Of a stretch of 17,196 nucleotides of DNA, positions 6,478 through 15,714 are shown in pieces. Location: assembly GCA_964368815.1 (NCBI GenBank), contig CAYJDA010000040.1, forward strand, positions 1 through 17,196, read 5' to 3'. Each line of letters starts with the position of its first letter. The first letter of the stretch is position 1. Under the pieces are notes generated by a model that was not told the DNA's origin, searched no databases, and was given only the letters and a program-made list of their open reading frames with translations. Source of the stretch: CAYJBH01 sp964368815. Lineage in GTDB: Bacteria; Bacillota; Clostridia; Oscillospirales; Ruminococcaceae. The translations under genes and the position numbers were made by a program.

Positions 6478-9400
6478 TTAAAACGTTAACCTGAATGTTT
6501 TAATTTCATAAGGTTTAAACTTAAGCTTAGAAAAATCATCTTGTGTAGATAGTGGAACTTCTAACATATTCGTTTGTGTTACATGTTTAATTTTGTCGGA
6601 ATAATTTACATTTATGTTTGTGTAGCTTCCCTCTGTCTCATACATTCTTACAATAACAGCTTTTTCACTGTCTTCGCAAGGTTTTACTGTTTCTACAACT
6701 ATGTTTGGCATGTCGGCGCTCATAAGTTTTGGCAGCTGTGTTTTGCCACCTACCGCTACTACAGGATAGTTTAGCGCGTAGGCATTTGCCACGACTGTGG
6801 CTGCCTTAAAGCTACCTAAATGTGGGTAGAAGGAATAGGTCATCTCGTGCACTCCCTTATCCCCTCTTGGATCCGGCCTGCACCCTCCTTTGTGTAGCGT
6901 TAAAGAAAGTGAGTTGCCTGTTACCGAAATGCCATATTTGCAGTCATTAAGAATGGCAATACCGTAGTTGTTTTCAGATAAATCTGTATATTTGTGGTTG
7001 CATACTTCAAACTGAGCCTGCTCGAAACTATTATTTCTCTTGGTGGTTCTTTTAACGTTGCCATACTGAATTTCTTGAGTTACATAGTCGGAATAAAGTG
7101 AAGTATTAAACTCTGCTTTCAACAACCGGTGCTTATCATTCCAGTCTATAATCGTCTCAAAGTCAACCCTCTCGTTCTCTGCATAAAAAACAATATCCTG
7201 CCTTAAAGTAGTATTCTTAGACACATCATATTCTGTTCTTATTCTAAACTCTAAACACCCGTCAGCAACGACTTCAAAACTTGTGAGCTTAACACAGGCC
7301 GTAAGCTTCATTTCGCAATCTGCGTCTATGTCCCAGTTGTCGTAGTTCAGCGGCAAATCTTCACCAAACAAGAACACATTTAGGCTGTTGCCCTCACCCT
7401 TTAGCTCCCTGTCATTTCGTAAATCTATAAATGAGGATATACCACCGTTTTCATCAAAGCTTACCTTTGCGAAAGGAGTGGTTAATACTTTATCTTTGTA
7501 AATAAACGCAGAATTACCCTTTTTGTTCTCATCTGTAAAGCTGAATGTTTTACTCTCAAATCCGTTTAAATCAACGCAGGAGACATGCAAAACTTTTTCG
7601 CTATTTAATTTTTCTATCATTTGTTGCTTGCAGTTGCAATCTAGGTATTTACGTGTTTTAATCTCTATTACATCGACACGTTTAAAAGAGATTGTATTGT
7701 AAAGTGTTACACAGTTATCATTGCTATATAGGTTATCTACTATGATTTTCTCTGCCTTTTTAATTATATCAGTTGTTTCTTTTATGCTTGTATCATGAAC
7801 CTCCGGCACGCAGGTTCCGGGTAAAATGTCGTGGAACTGATTTATAAGCAAAGTCTCCACCAAAGGCGCTATCGAACTACCACAAGCCGGTTTACCCTCT
7901 GCAATGGCTTTTAAGCTGGTAAAGTACTCGGCGTTTCTAATGGCAATTTCGGCTTTTCTGTTGTTTCTTTTTATGGTGTGTTGGCTTGTTAGTGTTCCCC
8001 TGTGCAGCTCTAAATAAAGTTCACCTATATATGTGTTTGGCTGCGTAAGGTTTTGCTCTAAATCTATCATAAAGTCGCCAACTGTGGTGTCGTATGTTTT
8101 AGGACACCCCTCTAAATCAGCCAACCTCATCGCCATTTCTACATTTCTATCCTCAGGTCCGCCTCCACCGTCGCCAAAGCCGTAAGCTAAAAGTCTTTGA
8201 TTGTTAACAGACTTTTGCTTTATATCGTTAGATATTTTATTAAGAATATCCGGTGTAGGTCTTAAATTTATCAGGTTGTTATGTGCCAACACTTTTGTGC
8301 CGTCTATACCTTGCCAATAGTAGGTGGTGTAAGGAAAGGTGTTAGTGTCGTTCCAGTCCATTTTTGTGGTTAAAAAGTAGTTTATGTCTACGCCTTTTAG
8401 TATCTGAGGTATTGCTGCACTGTAGCCAAAAGTGTCCGGCAAAAAGAATGAGTTAGACTTATAGCCAAACTTACTCATAGTATATCGTTGACCCCACAAA
8501 AAGTGCCTTACCAAAAACTCTCCGCCAGTTATGTTACAGTCGCACTCTATAAATACTCCACCGTTTGGCTCGTACTTGCCCTCCTTCACCTTTTCTGTTA
8601 TCTTCTCAAATAGCTCCGGATAGTTAAGTTCGATAAACTTTAAATGTGCGGCAGAGCTTTGCATAAATCGGTAATTAGGAAATTGTTCCATAAGGCTTAT
8701 TTGGTTTGCAAATGTTCTTGCGCACTTTTTTTTGGTTTCATCAATTTCCCAAAGCCAAGCTGTATCCATATGTGAGTGTCCGACTAAGCCTATTTTTGTT
8801 GTGGTTTGCGAGTTTTTTTTAGCCAGCACCTTTTCTATAATATTTATAGCCTCAGCCATAGCTTCTCTTTGCAGATCTTCATCGCTTTCTTCGTTAGAGA
8901 AATAAACCACCCTGTTAAGCTCTATTAAAACAGATTCTATCTCAGCTTTTTTCGAGCTGTTTTCACCTTGGGCATCATAGAGTTCCAGCAAAATTATATA
9001 GCTGTAGTAGAAGTTTTTAATTAGTTCATCCGCTACCATAACCTTAAAATCGTTAAAAACTAAATGGAAGTTTCTATTTGTTTTTGGAAAGTACGAATGC
9101 CTGTCCTCTATATTCCTGCCTGTGTATGCCTCTAGCACTAAGCTATAGGTTTTACCGAACTCAGCATTTTGTACGAATACTTTAAAGCTGTGGTTACCCA
9201 TGCCGGTGTCTGTTTTAATTTTTGAGGCATAGTTTGTGTAAGGTACTTCGTTTACAAACAAAAGTCCCTCGTAAAGCTCACAGTCGGGCATTAGGTAAAG
9301 TTTTTTCCCACTCAGCTCTTTAGGCACGGTGTAGCTGCATTTAAACCAAGCATAGGTTTGCTCGCCACCCCAGTGGTCTCCGCTTTTAAAGGGCTTGTAT

Positions 9401-9552
9401 TCAACGTTCTGTGGCGCTTTATTAAGCTTGTCTTTTGTTTGGTAACCTACCACGTTTAAGGTGTCTACTTGGTTGAAAATGTAATTCTCTACTCTAGCTA
9501 TATACCTTTTTTGCTTTTCAATCATTTTTGCTAACTGCTTTTGGTTTAGCAT
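6478..9552 (-). CDS. GH38 alpha-mannosidase, cytoplasmic
   Basis: A 1024-residue glycoside hydrolase family 38 enzyme that removes alpha-linked mannose by a retaining, metal-dependent mechanism. The N-terminal accessory domain (about 1-250) is followed by the catalytic block HSHMDTAWLW, with metal ligands H259/H261/D263. The nucleophile motif FFLPDTFGYSAAIPQI (D373) and the GGGGPEDR loop follow, then the helical three-helix region (HRGTLTSQHTIKRNNRKAE) and large C-terminal beta domains. Length is normal for the Ams1-like branch. There is no signal peptide, so the substrate must be imported. AGGGA lies 5 nt before ATG 9552. It is the last gene of the sugar locus, but it has its own promoter 60-90 bp upstream, so it can be expressed independently. 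MngB-type phospho-mannosyl substrates are an alternative to plain alpha-mannosides. Confidence 0.93.
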   Translation of the reverse strand: MLNQKQLAKMIEKQKRYIARVENYIFNQVDTLNVVGYQTKDKLNKAPQNVEYKPFKSGDHWGGEQTYAWFKCSYTVPKELSGKKLYLMPDCELYEGLLFVNEVPYTNYASKIKTDTGMGNHSFKVFVQNAEFGKTYSLVLEAYTGRNIEDRHSYFPKTNRNFHLVFNDFKVMVADELIKNFYYSYIILLELYDAQGENSSKKAEIESVLIELNRVVYFSNEESDEDLQREAMAEAINIIEKVLAKKNSQTTTKIGLVGHSHMDTAWLWEIDETKKKCARTFANQISLMEQFPNYRFMQSSAAHLKFIELNYPELFEKITEKVKEGKYEPNGGVFIECDCNITGGEFLVRHFLWGQRYTMSKFGYKSNSFFLPDTFGYSAAIPQILKGVDINYFLTTKMDWNDTNTFPYTTYYWQGIDGTKVLAHNNLINLRPTPDILNKISNDIKQKSVNNQRLLAYGFGDGGGGPEDRNVEMAMRLADLEGCPKTYDTTVGDFMIDLEQNLTQPNTYIGELYLELHRGTLTSQHTIKRNNRKAEIAIRNAEYFTSLKAIAEGKPACGSSIAPLVETLLINQFHDILPGTCVPEVHDTSIKETTDIIKKAEKIIVDNLYSNDNCVTLYNTISFKRVDVIEIKTRKYLDCNCKQQMIEKLNSEKVLHVSCVDLNGFESKTFSFTDENKKGNSAFIYKDKVLTTPFAKVSFDENGGISSFIDLRNDRELKGEGNSLNVFLFGEDLPLNYDNWDIDADCEMKLTACVKLTSFEVVADGCLEFRIRTEYDVSKNTTLRQDIVFYAENERVDFETIIDWNDKHRLLKAEFNTSLYSDYVTQEIQYGNVKRTTKRNNSFEQAQFEVCNHKYTDLSENNYGIAILNDCKYGISVTGNSLSLTLHKGGCRPDPRGDKGVHEMTYSFYPHLGSFKAATVVANAYALNYPVVAVGGKTQLPKLMSADMPNIVVETVKPCEDSEKAVIVRMYETEGSYTNINVNYSDKIKHVTQTNMLEVPLSTQDDFSKLKFKPYEIKTFRLTF

Positions 9553-9612
9553 TCTATTCCCTACTTTCTAAAGTGCATAATGCATTGCATTTCAACAACT
9601 TATTTTAGTTAG

Positions 9613-9641
9613 ATTATAGTTTTTTTGTGTGTCGCAGTCAA
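9613..9641 (-). promoter_or_regulatory. Sigma-A promoter of the alpha-mannosidase gene
   Basis: On the minus strand TTGACT (9641-9636) and a perfect TATAAT (9618-9613) are separated by exactly 17 bp. The predicted start is near 9606, leaving a leader of about 54 nt. An 11-bp palindrome, GAAATCATTTC at 9688-9698, lies about 47 bp upstream of the -35 box and might be a regulator site. Confidence 0.8.
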
Positions 9642-9738
9642 CATGTTTTGTAAAATTACTAACTTCAATTTAGCGTAGCCAGAGCCTGAAATCATTTCTA
9701 AAAGAAAAATCATAGGTATAAGCCCCTCCGTAAATTAG

Positions 9739-11775
9739 CTAGAATAAAATTTCAATTATCATCTTTTCTTTTGTATACGAACAATCAACCTTGTAGATGT
9801 TATTATTACAGTCGAATGTTGTGTTCTTGCCATTTATCATTACCTTGGCTACCGCCTTTTCACTATAAAAAGCAACATCGCCGCCTTCTTTAAGGACGTA
9901 AAGCATGCTATTGTCACCCTTGATTGCATTTTCGATTACAGCCGAGGAGATATATTTATTTATGTTTCCGATAAATGCAAACCCTTGTATGATGGGTGTT
10001 ATTGATGCAAGCTCGGAACAATTGGATGCAATAGAAAGCTCTAATGTGTCATCTTTGTTTAAAATGATAAAATCGCCTTGTGTTTGTAGGTATACCAGAT
10101 ATCTATCGGTTTCGGCGATTTTTGCTACGTCGCTCGCCTTAAATTCTGCCGTTGCTGTCACACCGTGCTCGCAACAATTAAAAACACCTACATACCCTGT
10201 TTCACCTTTTATGTTCCATAGTTTAACAGCTCTTTTTTCTTTTGATGGATCGCGGTACACCTGATCTTTTGTAATTATTCCCTGCTTTTCGCAGCGTAGA
10301 ACATAACCATCATTAAGTATAAGCGGCCATATTTTTTCAGCATCTGTCTCACCCAATTGATCGCTGATATAGAGCGGACCGCCGCTGACTGCACGTAGAT
10401 AAGCGTTATTCTGTGCATCCGGATGTTTTGTCCACCACATATCAAAGTCGCCTATCGAAACATGCGAGTGATACAGCGAGTTATATGCATTTTCATAAAC
10501 ATGGGCTTTAAAACTATTTTCTTTTTTAGGAAAGAAATCGTTGCTGTTACGGCATACAGCGCTGACTGGGCGATTAAGAACCTGTTCCATCGCCATTCCC
10601 ATACAGTTTATAAGCGCACCGTCAAAATTCACACCCGCAGATGCTTCAAGGCCAAGATGGCTTTCACGAGCCGCTTTCCCTATCGAAAACTGCCCCTTTG
10701 TGAAAACGCTAAGTGAACTTTGAATATCCACCTTAATAAAATCGACACCCTGTTGGCGCAGATAGCGGTGCCATGTATTCCAAAATGCAAAACATTTTTC
10801 TTTTGTTGGGTATGGAATTATATGTCCTGAATTGGTTGTAAGTAGATTTTCATGCATCTGATTGTATACATCAGAATCGCGTTTAATTGTGCCCCAGTGT
10901 CCGCCAAAACCCTGCCAGACTCCTAAACGATCAACCCCTCTTTTTTGCAGTTCTCTTTTAAGAAGTTTAAGGCCACCGGGAAACTTTTCTTTATCCTCAT
11001 CAAAGCCGCAAAGCATCTCATTCTCTTGCCTTGACCAGCCATGGTCGATAAGCATCCATTTTACCGGTAGCTTCTTTTGTAAAAATTCGTCTGCCTTTTC
11101 TATTACACCATCCTTGTTTACATCGCTATAGAAAGCATTCCAGGTGCAAAACCCAAGATAGTTAAACATATCGGGATATCTTCTTGTAGCTGTCGGCCTG
11201 TTTGTGGTATCAAGAATTTCAAGTGCGTAGTGCATTGCTCTCTCGTAGGCAGTATAAGGATCAGTGTCAGAGCATACAACAAAGGCCTTGGTCTGCAGAT
11301 TGGAGTAGCCGCAGGTGTTGGACATAAGTTCAACCTCAACAGCTTCTTCTGCCGGCATTATAATTGATTTAAAATTATCATCGCATAAAGTTAACAACAC
11401 ATAACACATACCATTTTTTTGCCAGGATAGTAGCTGGGTATTTTTAGGAATGTCTTTATATTCTTTTGCAAATAAGGGCTTTGTCCACCAACCGTTATAG
11501 TTGTAAAGCGCAAGAAAGCTCTCTTCTTTATCAACCGTTATCGAAAACTTAATTTCCTCAAAGCGGCTGTGTATATATGAGCTCTCATGAGTATTGTGCA
11601 TCTTCAACGACACAGCAAAAAGATTGTTATCACCCGTTAATGATACACATCCTCTAACATCATCATGGACAAAACTAAGTTGATTTTCAGTCTGTTCAAA
11701 CTTACAAACAGTTGATGGATTAGCATCTGTGAGACTATATTTAAGTGATAAATAATTGATTATATCTTTTATCAT
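9739..11775 (-). CDS. GH36 alpha-galactosidase-like enzyme, raffinose synthase/Sip1 type
   Basis: A 678-residue glycoside hydrolase family 36 protein of the raffinose-synthase/Sip1 branch, predicted to hydrolyse (or transfer) alpha-galactosyl groups in the cytoplasm. Landmarks are LGFCTWNAFYSDV (about 207-219), LIDHGW (D244), the nucleophile motif FIKVD (D350), and the acid/base motif NSNDFFP (D413), equivalent to the S-D/E-D-F-x-P of plant raffinose synthases. A beta-sandwich N-terminus and a C-terminal beta domain flank the barrel. I chose ATG 11775 because AAAGG lies 8 nt upstream; an in-frame ATG at 11838 would overlap the transporter gene and has no ribosome-binding site. There is no signal peptide. 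The gene follows the transporter gene by 35 nt. Whether it prefers alpha-galactosides or another alpha-hexoside cannot be read from the sequence. Confidence 0.87.
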   Translation of the reverse strand: MIKDIINYLSLKYSLTDANPSTVCKFEQTENQLSFVHDDVRGCVSLTGDNNLFAVSLKMHNTHESSYIHSRFEEIKFSITVDKEESFLALYNYNGWWTKPLFAKEYKDIPKNTQLLSWQKNGMCYVLLTLCDDNFKSIIMPAEEAVEVELMSNTCGYSNLQTKAFVVCSDTDPYTAYERAMHYALEILDTTNRPTATRRYPDMFNYLGFCTWNAFYSDVNKDGVIEKADEFLQKKLPVKWMLIDHGWSRQENEMLCGFDEDKEKFPGGLKLLKRELQKRGVDRLGVWQGFGGHWGTIKRDSDVYNQMHENLLTTNSGHIIPYPTKEKCFAFWNTWHRYLRQQGVDFIKVDIQSSLSVFTKGQFSIGKAARESHLGLEASAGVNFDGALINCMGMAMEQVLNRPVSAVCRNSNDFFPKKENSFKAHVYENAYNSLYHSHVSIGDFDMWWTKHPDAQNNAYLRAVSGGPLYISDQLGETDAEKIWPLILNDGYVLRCEKQGIITKDQVYRDPSKEKRAVKLWNIKGETGYVGVFNCCEHGVTATAEFKASDVAKIAETDRYLVYLQTQGDFIILNKDDTLELSIASNCSELASITPIIQGFAFIGNINKYISSAVIENAIKGDNSMLYVLKEGGDVAFYSEKAVAKVMINGKNTTFDCNNNIYKVDCSYTKEKMIIEILF

Positions 11776-11810
11776 AACGACAACCTTTCTACTTTTTAAA
11801 TAATTAAGAC

Positions 11811-13061
11811 TTACGCGTTTACCGAGAAATTTTTCCATCGACTTTTACAGGCGAGACAGGCGGTAATACCAATTAGTGAGCATGCTACCCAGAATAATAT
11901 GGTAATATTCCATCCGTATGTGGTTGATATCGCACCAACCACAAAGCTACCAACCGACGATGCAATATAGGCGTTTGTATTTAGATAGCCCGTAACCGTT
12001 GATACCCGACCATATTTTTTAAAGCCCACCGGCACAAGATTCATCACAATAGCATTTAACCCCTGCATAGAAGACGTAGTAACCGAAAGAAACAGCACTG
12101 CAATTATGGGTGAAATATTTCCTATTAATATAAGTAGCAACATACAAACAGCAGCAACTCCAAACATTATAGAGGATGTAATCATCTCGTTTTTTAGTTT
12201 TTCGTTTATAAATGAAGCTACATATATTCCGCCTAAATTTACGATCGGAAGTGCTGTTGAGGTAAGTATTGATACAAACTCTTCAAGAGCAAAGTTTTCG
12301 GTAAGATAGGTAGGTACCCATATCGAAATTCCGTTTCGAACGATACCGTTTATCATCACAGCTACCGAGATAAACAGCAAGCCTGATATCGCAAAAATAG
12401 TTGAAATTCTCGTTTTGCTTGCTTCTTGTTGTATTGTTTTTTTGTCCTCCAACGTTGGAAAATGTCTTTTGATTTTTTCATATACAACAAGCCACACAAG
12501 AAAAGATGCAAAAATTATTGCGGCAACAATCATAAAGCTTGTATTATATCCGGTTACACGGATAACTACAGCAGATAATAATAGCGCAATCAGTGTTCCG
12601 GCAGGCATAGATACCGAAATGTTTATCAAGCATTTATAGCGATATTTATCCGATATATTGCTTGTCATCACCTTAACTATCGGAGCCCATAGCAGCGATA
12701 ACGCTATACCGTTTAGCCCCCATGTAACACACATCTGAAAAAAAGTTTCGCTAATTGCAAATCCAAGGTTAGCAATAGCCGAACCCAACAAGCCTATAGC
12801 TATCAAGCGGTTTGCCCTGAACCTGTCACCCAGTAGTCCGCTTGTCATCTGTCCTGCGCCATAACACAGTAAAAAAATTGTAGATACTGTTCCGAGTTGA
12901 GTTTTTGTAACATCGGTTGTGCTTAAAATGTTAGGCATTGTAGCAGAAAAGGTATCTCTGCTAAGATAGGCACAGGTGTAGGCAAGTAGGCATATGAAAA
13001 AAAGATAAATCTGCGAGGAGTCTTCATTAAGTCTAAAGCTATTATGAAAGCTTCGCCGCAT
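11811..13061 (-). CDS. MFS transporter, GlpT-like OPA (organophosphate:phosphate antiporter) family
   Basis: A 416-residue inner-membrane transporter with about 12 hydrophobic segments and a cytoplasmic loop after segment 6 (about 195-215, KIKRHFPTLEDKK). The N-terminal YLSRDTFSATMPNI resembles the GlpT/UhpT signature (Y-x-x-R-x-x-F/x-x-x-x-P), and GLLGDRFRANRLI is MFS motif A. OPA members exchange sugar phosphates or glycerol-3-phosphate for phosphate. GAAAGGAAAG sits just before ATG 13061. It lies 19 nt after a phosphatase/phosphodiesterase gene and 35 nt before the GH36 gene, so it is in the same transcript. The pairing with an ABC importer suggests that a phosphorylated breakdown product or a second substrate passes through it. 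A non-OPA sugar MFS is the alternative. Confidence 0.8.
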   Translation of the reverse strand: MRRSFHNSFRLNEDSSQIYLFFICLLAYTCAYLSRDTFSATMPNILSTTDVTKTQLGTVSTIFLLCYGAGQMTSGLLGDRFRANRLIAIGLLGSAIANLGFAISETFFQMCVTWGLNGIALSLLWAPIVKVMTSNISDKYRYKCLINISVSMPAGTLIALLLSAVVIRVTGYNTSFMIVAAIIFASFLVWLVVYEKIKRHFPTLEDKKTIQQEASKTRISTIFAISGLLFISVAVMINGIVRNGISIWVPTYLTENFALEEFVSILTSTALPIVNLGGIYVASFINEKLKNEMITSSIMFGVAAVCMLLLILIGNISPIIAVLFLSVTTSSMQGLNAIVMNLVPVGFKKYGRVSTVTGYLNTNAYIASSVGSFVVGAISTTYGWNITILFWVACSLIGITACLACKSRWKNFSVNA

Positions 13062-13080
13062 TTTATCTTTCCTTTCTATA

Positions 13081-13872
13081 TTAGTCTATTAGGCTTCTGC
13101 CTATCATATGTTGGGGAACATCCTCTCCAATATATCGCAGTATTGTTGGGACTACATCAACTATACTAACAGTTTCAGTCGATACCTCGCCTGCAATGCC
13201 TTTGCCATACATTAATATAAATATACCCATATCTCGGATATCTTTTTTACCATGTTTTTTTGGTTCGGCCCCTCCCCCGTGGTCTGTTAAGATGAATATT
13301 AAACTATCCTGCATCTTTCCACTGTTCTCTATAGCAGTTAACATTTCACCAACATATCCATCGATTACCGGAAGATGTGCCATATATTTTTCGGAAAAAT
13401 AATCGTGCTCATGCCCGGTCTCATCCATTTCATCAAGATGGACAAATAAAATTCCATCCTTCTTGCTGTTATTAATATAATCCACAACCTTTGAAGTTAT
13501 CTCTCTATCACTATCAGCAGTTTGTTTTATTACACCGTCAATCTGCTCGATAATACCTATATTAATTGGGTTCCAGTTAGATATGGAGCAAAGCTCCATA
13601 TCCGGTCTTTTCTCATGTAGTATTCTAAAAATGCTAGGTAGTGAGTCGGTGATATCATGGGATGTTACTTTAATAGAATCGTTTGTATACCTATGTGTGC
13701 TTGGATCTACCGAAAGTAGCAAGCTTCCCCATGCTTCGGCTGAGATAGGTGGAAAAACAGTTGTTGCCTCTGCATAAAGCTGAGATTTATTTGCAAACGC
13801 CTGAATGTTCTTGCAATCCCCGTACAATACGGATCTGCCCACCCCATCTACACCTATAATAAAAATATTCAT
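13081..13872 (-). CDS. Alkaline-phosphatase-superfamily phosphodiesterase/nucleotide pyrophosphatase-like protein
   Basis: A 263-residue cytoplasmic hydrolase of the type I phosphodiesterase/nucleotide pyrophosphatase branch. Two-metal-site residues are visible in order: D9 (IIGVDGVG), a probable nucleophile S44 in VFPPISAEAWGS, D150 and H154 (DEMDETGHEHD), D197 and H198 (TDHGGG), and H207 (KKHGKKD). The C-terminal VDVVPTILRYIGEDVP block is also typical. It is short for the family, lacking large insertions, and has no signal peptide, which points to an intracellular phosphomonoester or phosphodiester. AAGGGG lies 8 nt before the start. It sits 28 nt after the second permease gene and 19 nt before the GlpT-like gene, so a phosphate-containing substrate for the whole locus is plausible. 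The exact substrate is unknown. Confidence 0.85.
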   Translation of the reverse strand: MNIFIIGVDGVGRSVLYGDCKNIQAFANKSQLYAEATTVFPPISAEAWGSLLLSVDPSTHRYTNDSIKVTSHDITDSLPSIFRILHEKRPDMELCSISNWNPINIGIIEQIDGVIKQTADSDREITSKVVDYINNSKKDGILFVHLDEMDETGHEHDYFSEKYMAHLPVIDGYVGEMLTAIENSGKMQDSLIFILTDHGGGAEPKKHGKKDIRDMGIFILMYGKGIAGEVSTETVSIVDVVPTILRYIGEDVPQHMIGRSLID

Positions 13873-13900
13873 CTGTTTATGCCCCTTTTTTATAGCTTTT

Positions 13901-14734
13901 CTATGCTTTTGTTCCGGTTAAAGCGATTCCCTGAATAAATCGTTTTTGGAAAAACACATATACTATAATTATTGGTATTGTAGCAACAACGGTGCCTGCC
14001 ATAACCACTCCGTAGTTAGTTAGGTATTGGCCTTGAAGAGAGGATAGTCCGGCAGATAATGTCATTTTGTCCATATCGTTGTTAACGATTAGCGGCCACA
14101 TAAGGTCTTTCCATGCGAATAGTGCTGTGAAAATCGCTAAGGATGATAATGCTGTGGTCGATAAAGGTGCCATAATTTTGTAGAAGGTCATCCATTTGCT
14201 ACATCCGTCAAGCACTGCAGCTTCCTCTAACTCATGAGGTAGGCTCATATAAAACTGTCTAAGCATAAATGTGCCAAATGCACTTACTATTCCGGGGAAA
14301 ACCAGTGCAGCTAAGGTGTTTAGTATGCCAAGCTCTGATGCAAGCAGATACTGGGGAATAATATATACCTGTGATGGTATCATCAGCTGTGCAATAACCA
14401 TTGTAAACCAAAAGTTCTTTAAAAAGAAGTTGGTTCTGGCAAAGGCATAGCCTGCCATCGAGCTAAAGAGAACTGCAAATAACACCCGGAATATCATCAA
14501 CAATATTGTATTAATATAAAGGTCGGTAAACGGAAGAAGATCTAATGCCGCTTCATAGTTGTCAAATGTAATCTGTTCGGGGAAAATTGTAATTGGTATA
14601 CTAGATATCTCGGAAAGTGTTTTAAATGATGTCAATATCATCCATAGAAAGGGGACTATCATTCCAACCGAGCCAACAATTAAGGCTATATGTGTCAGCA
14701 GGGTTATTTTTTTTCTGTTTGTCAGCTTTTTCAT
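13901..14734 (-). CDS. ABC sugar transporter permease 2 (MalG-like, CUT1)
   Basis: A 277-residue permease with six predicted membrane segments (first at about 10-35), part of a heterodimeric carbohydrate importer. The cytoplasmic EAA loop that contacts the ATPase is seen at about 168-191 (HELEEAAVLDGCSKWMTFYKIMAPL). MIPSQVYIIPQYLL at about 118-131 is typical of MalG-type subunits. GAGGT lies about 4 nt before ATG 14734, and the gene starts 15 nt after the first permease gene. No ATP-binding subunit follows, as in many Firmicutes CUT1 systems that share a MsmX-like ATPase encoded elsewhere. Confidence 0.94.
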   Translation of the reverse strand: MKKLTNRKKITLLTHIALIVGSVGMIVPFLWMILTSFKTLSEISSIPITIFPEQITFDNYEAALDLLPFTDLYINTILLMIFRVLFAVLFSSMAGYAFARTNFFLKNFWFTMVIAQLMIPSQVYIIPQYLLASELGILNTLAALVFPGIVSAFGTFMLRQFYMSLPHELEEAAVLDGCSKWMTFYKIMAPLSTTALSSLAIFTALFAWKDLMWPLIVNNDMDKMTLSAGLSSLQGQYLTNYGVVMAGTVVATIPIIIVYVFFQKRFIQGIALTGTKA

Positions 14735-14749
14735 ATGTACCTCAATTAT

Positions 14750-15646
14750 TTATTGGTCGTAGTTAACCCATTTTTTCTGCCCGATAAACTGAATTCCTGT
14801 TACAATCATGATTACTGCAAAGGCAAGCACAACAATTGCAGAAGCATATCCCTTCTGGTTAGCAACAAAGGCATATTCGTAAAATACATTGAGAAGAGTT
14901 TGAACACTCTCAAGTGCAGGATTTTCTCTTGTTATCATCATATAGATGAAGTCGAACTGTTTAAGCGCTTCCATGACAGTTGTAATCATAACAAAAAACA
15001 ATGTAGGCGTAACAAGTGGAATCGATATGTGGAAAAATTTTGCAATCGGTCCTGCGCCGTCTATCTCGGCAGCCTCGTAATATGTTTGCGGAATAGATTG
15101 TAATCCTGCAATAATAAGTACAATGTTGTAACCCAGTTTACTCCATATTGCTACTAAAGATATTGAAAAAAGTGCAAGTCCAGGCGTTGTAAGCCAGTTT
15201 ACAGGGTCGATGTTAAATAAACCGATAAAGTAGTTGATTAAGCCATACTCAGCGTTAAACATCCATCTCCATATCATGGAGACTGCGGCCGAAGCACATA
15301 TAACCGGAAGAAAATAAACTGTTCGGTAGAATCCTTTTGCTCTTATACTGGTATTTAACAAGTTTGCAAACACCAAGGCCAAAAAGATACCGATTGGCAC
15401 AGTGTATACAGTGAAAAGGATTGAGTTTAGAAGTGAACGCCATACCTCGCCATCGGAGAACATTTCAATATAGTTTTCAAATCCGATAAATTCGTACTTG
15501 CCAAAGCCCACTGATTTAGTTAAGCTCATATAAAAGGTTTGTATAAGTGGCCAGATATTTAATATAATCAAACCGATGATTGTTGGGGCGATCATAAAAT
15601 ATGCAAAGCCGTTTTCTTTAATACTGTTTTTTAACCTTACGTTCAT
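14750..15646 (-). CDS. ABC sugar transporter permease 1 (MalF/UgpA-like, CUT1)
   Basis: A 298-residue permease with six predicted membrane segments (first at about 13-35, YFMIAPTIIGLIILNIWP) that pairs with the downstream MalG-like subunit. The EAA loop lies at about 187-212 (TYYEAAEIDGAGPIAKFFHISIP). I chose ATG 15646 because AAGGAAGG is 8 nt upstream. An in-frame ATG at 15691 would start inside the inverted repeat that separates this gene from the binding-protein gene and has no ribosome-binding site. Length fits the family without the extra N-terminal segments of enterobacterial MalF. Confidence 0.94.
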   Translation of the reverse strand: MNVRLKNSIKENGFAYFMIAPTIIGLIILNIWPLIQTFYMSLTKSVGFGKYEFIGFENYIEMFSDGEVWRSLLNSILFTVYTVPIGIFLALVFANLLNTSIRAKGFYRTVYFLPVICASAAVSMIWRWMFNAEYGLINYFIGLFNIDPVNWLTTPGLALFSISLVAIWSKLGYNIVLIIAGLQSIPQTYYEAAEIDGAGPIAKFFHISIPLVTPTLFFVMITTVMEALKQFDFIYMMITRENPALESVQTLLNVFYEYAFVANQKGYASAIVVLAFAVIMIVTGIQFIGQKKWVNYDQ

Positions 15647-15666
15647 AATAGTAACCTTCCTTATTG

Positions 15667-15697
15667 GGGAGTATACACTTTTAAAATGCATACTCCC
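15667..15697 (-). promoter_or_regulatory. Intercistronic hairpin between binding-protein and permease genes
   Basis: Inverted repeat with 8-bp arms (15667-15674 and 15690-15697), extended by two more pairs after one mismatch, around a 9-nt loop. No U tract follows in the minus-strand direction. Such hairpins after solute-binding-protein genes commonly protect the 5' message from decay and reduce read-through, giving more binding protein than permease. That function is inferred from position. Confidence 0.6.
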
Positions 15698-15714
15698 TTA
15701 GTCACTTTAAAGAT

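Noticed and set aside
9905..11131. Several plus-strand open frames of 60-119 codons over the GH36 gene
   Set aside because: They are antisense shadows of a gene with intact catalytic motifs and have no ribosome-binding sites or family features.
14690..15103. 137-codon plus-strand frame over the permease genes
   Set aside because: It is antisense to a permease with an intact EAA loop; the Cys- and His-rich translation matches nothing known to me.
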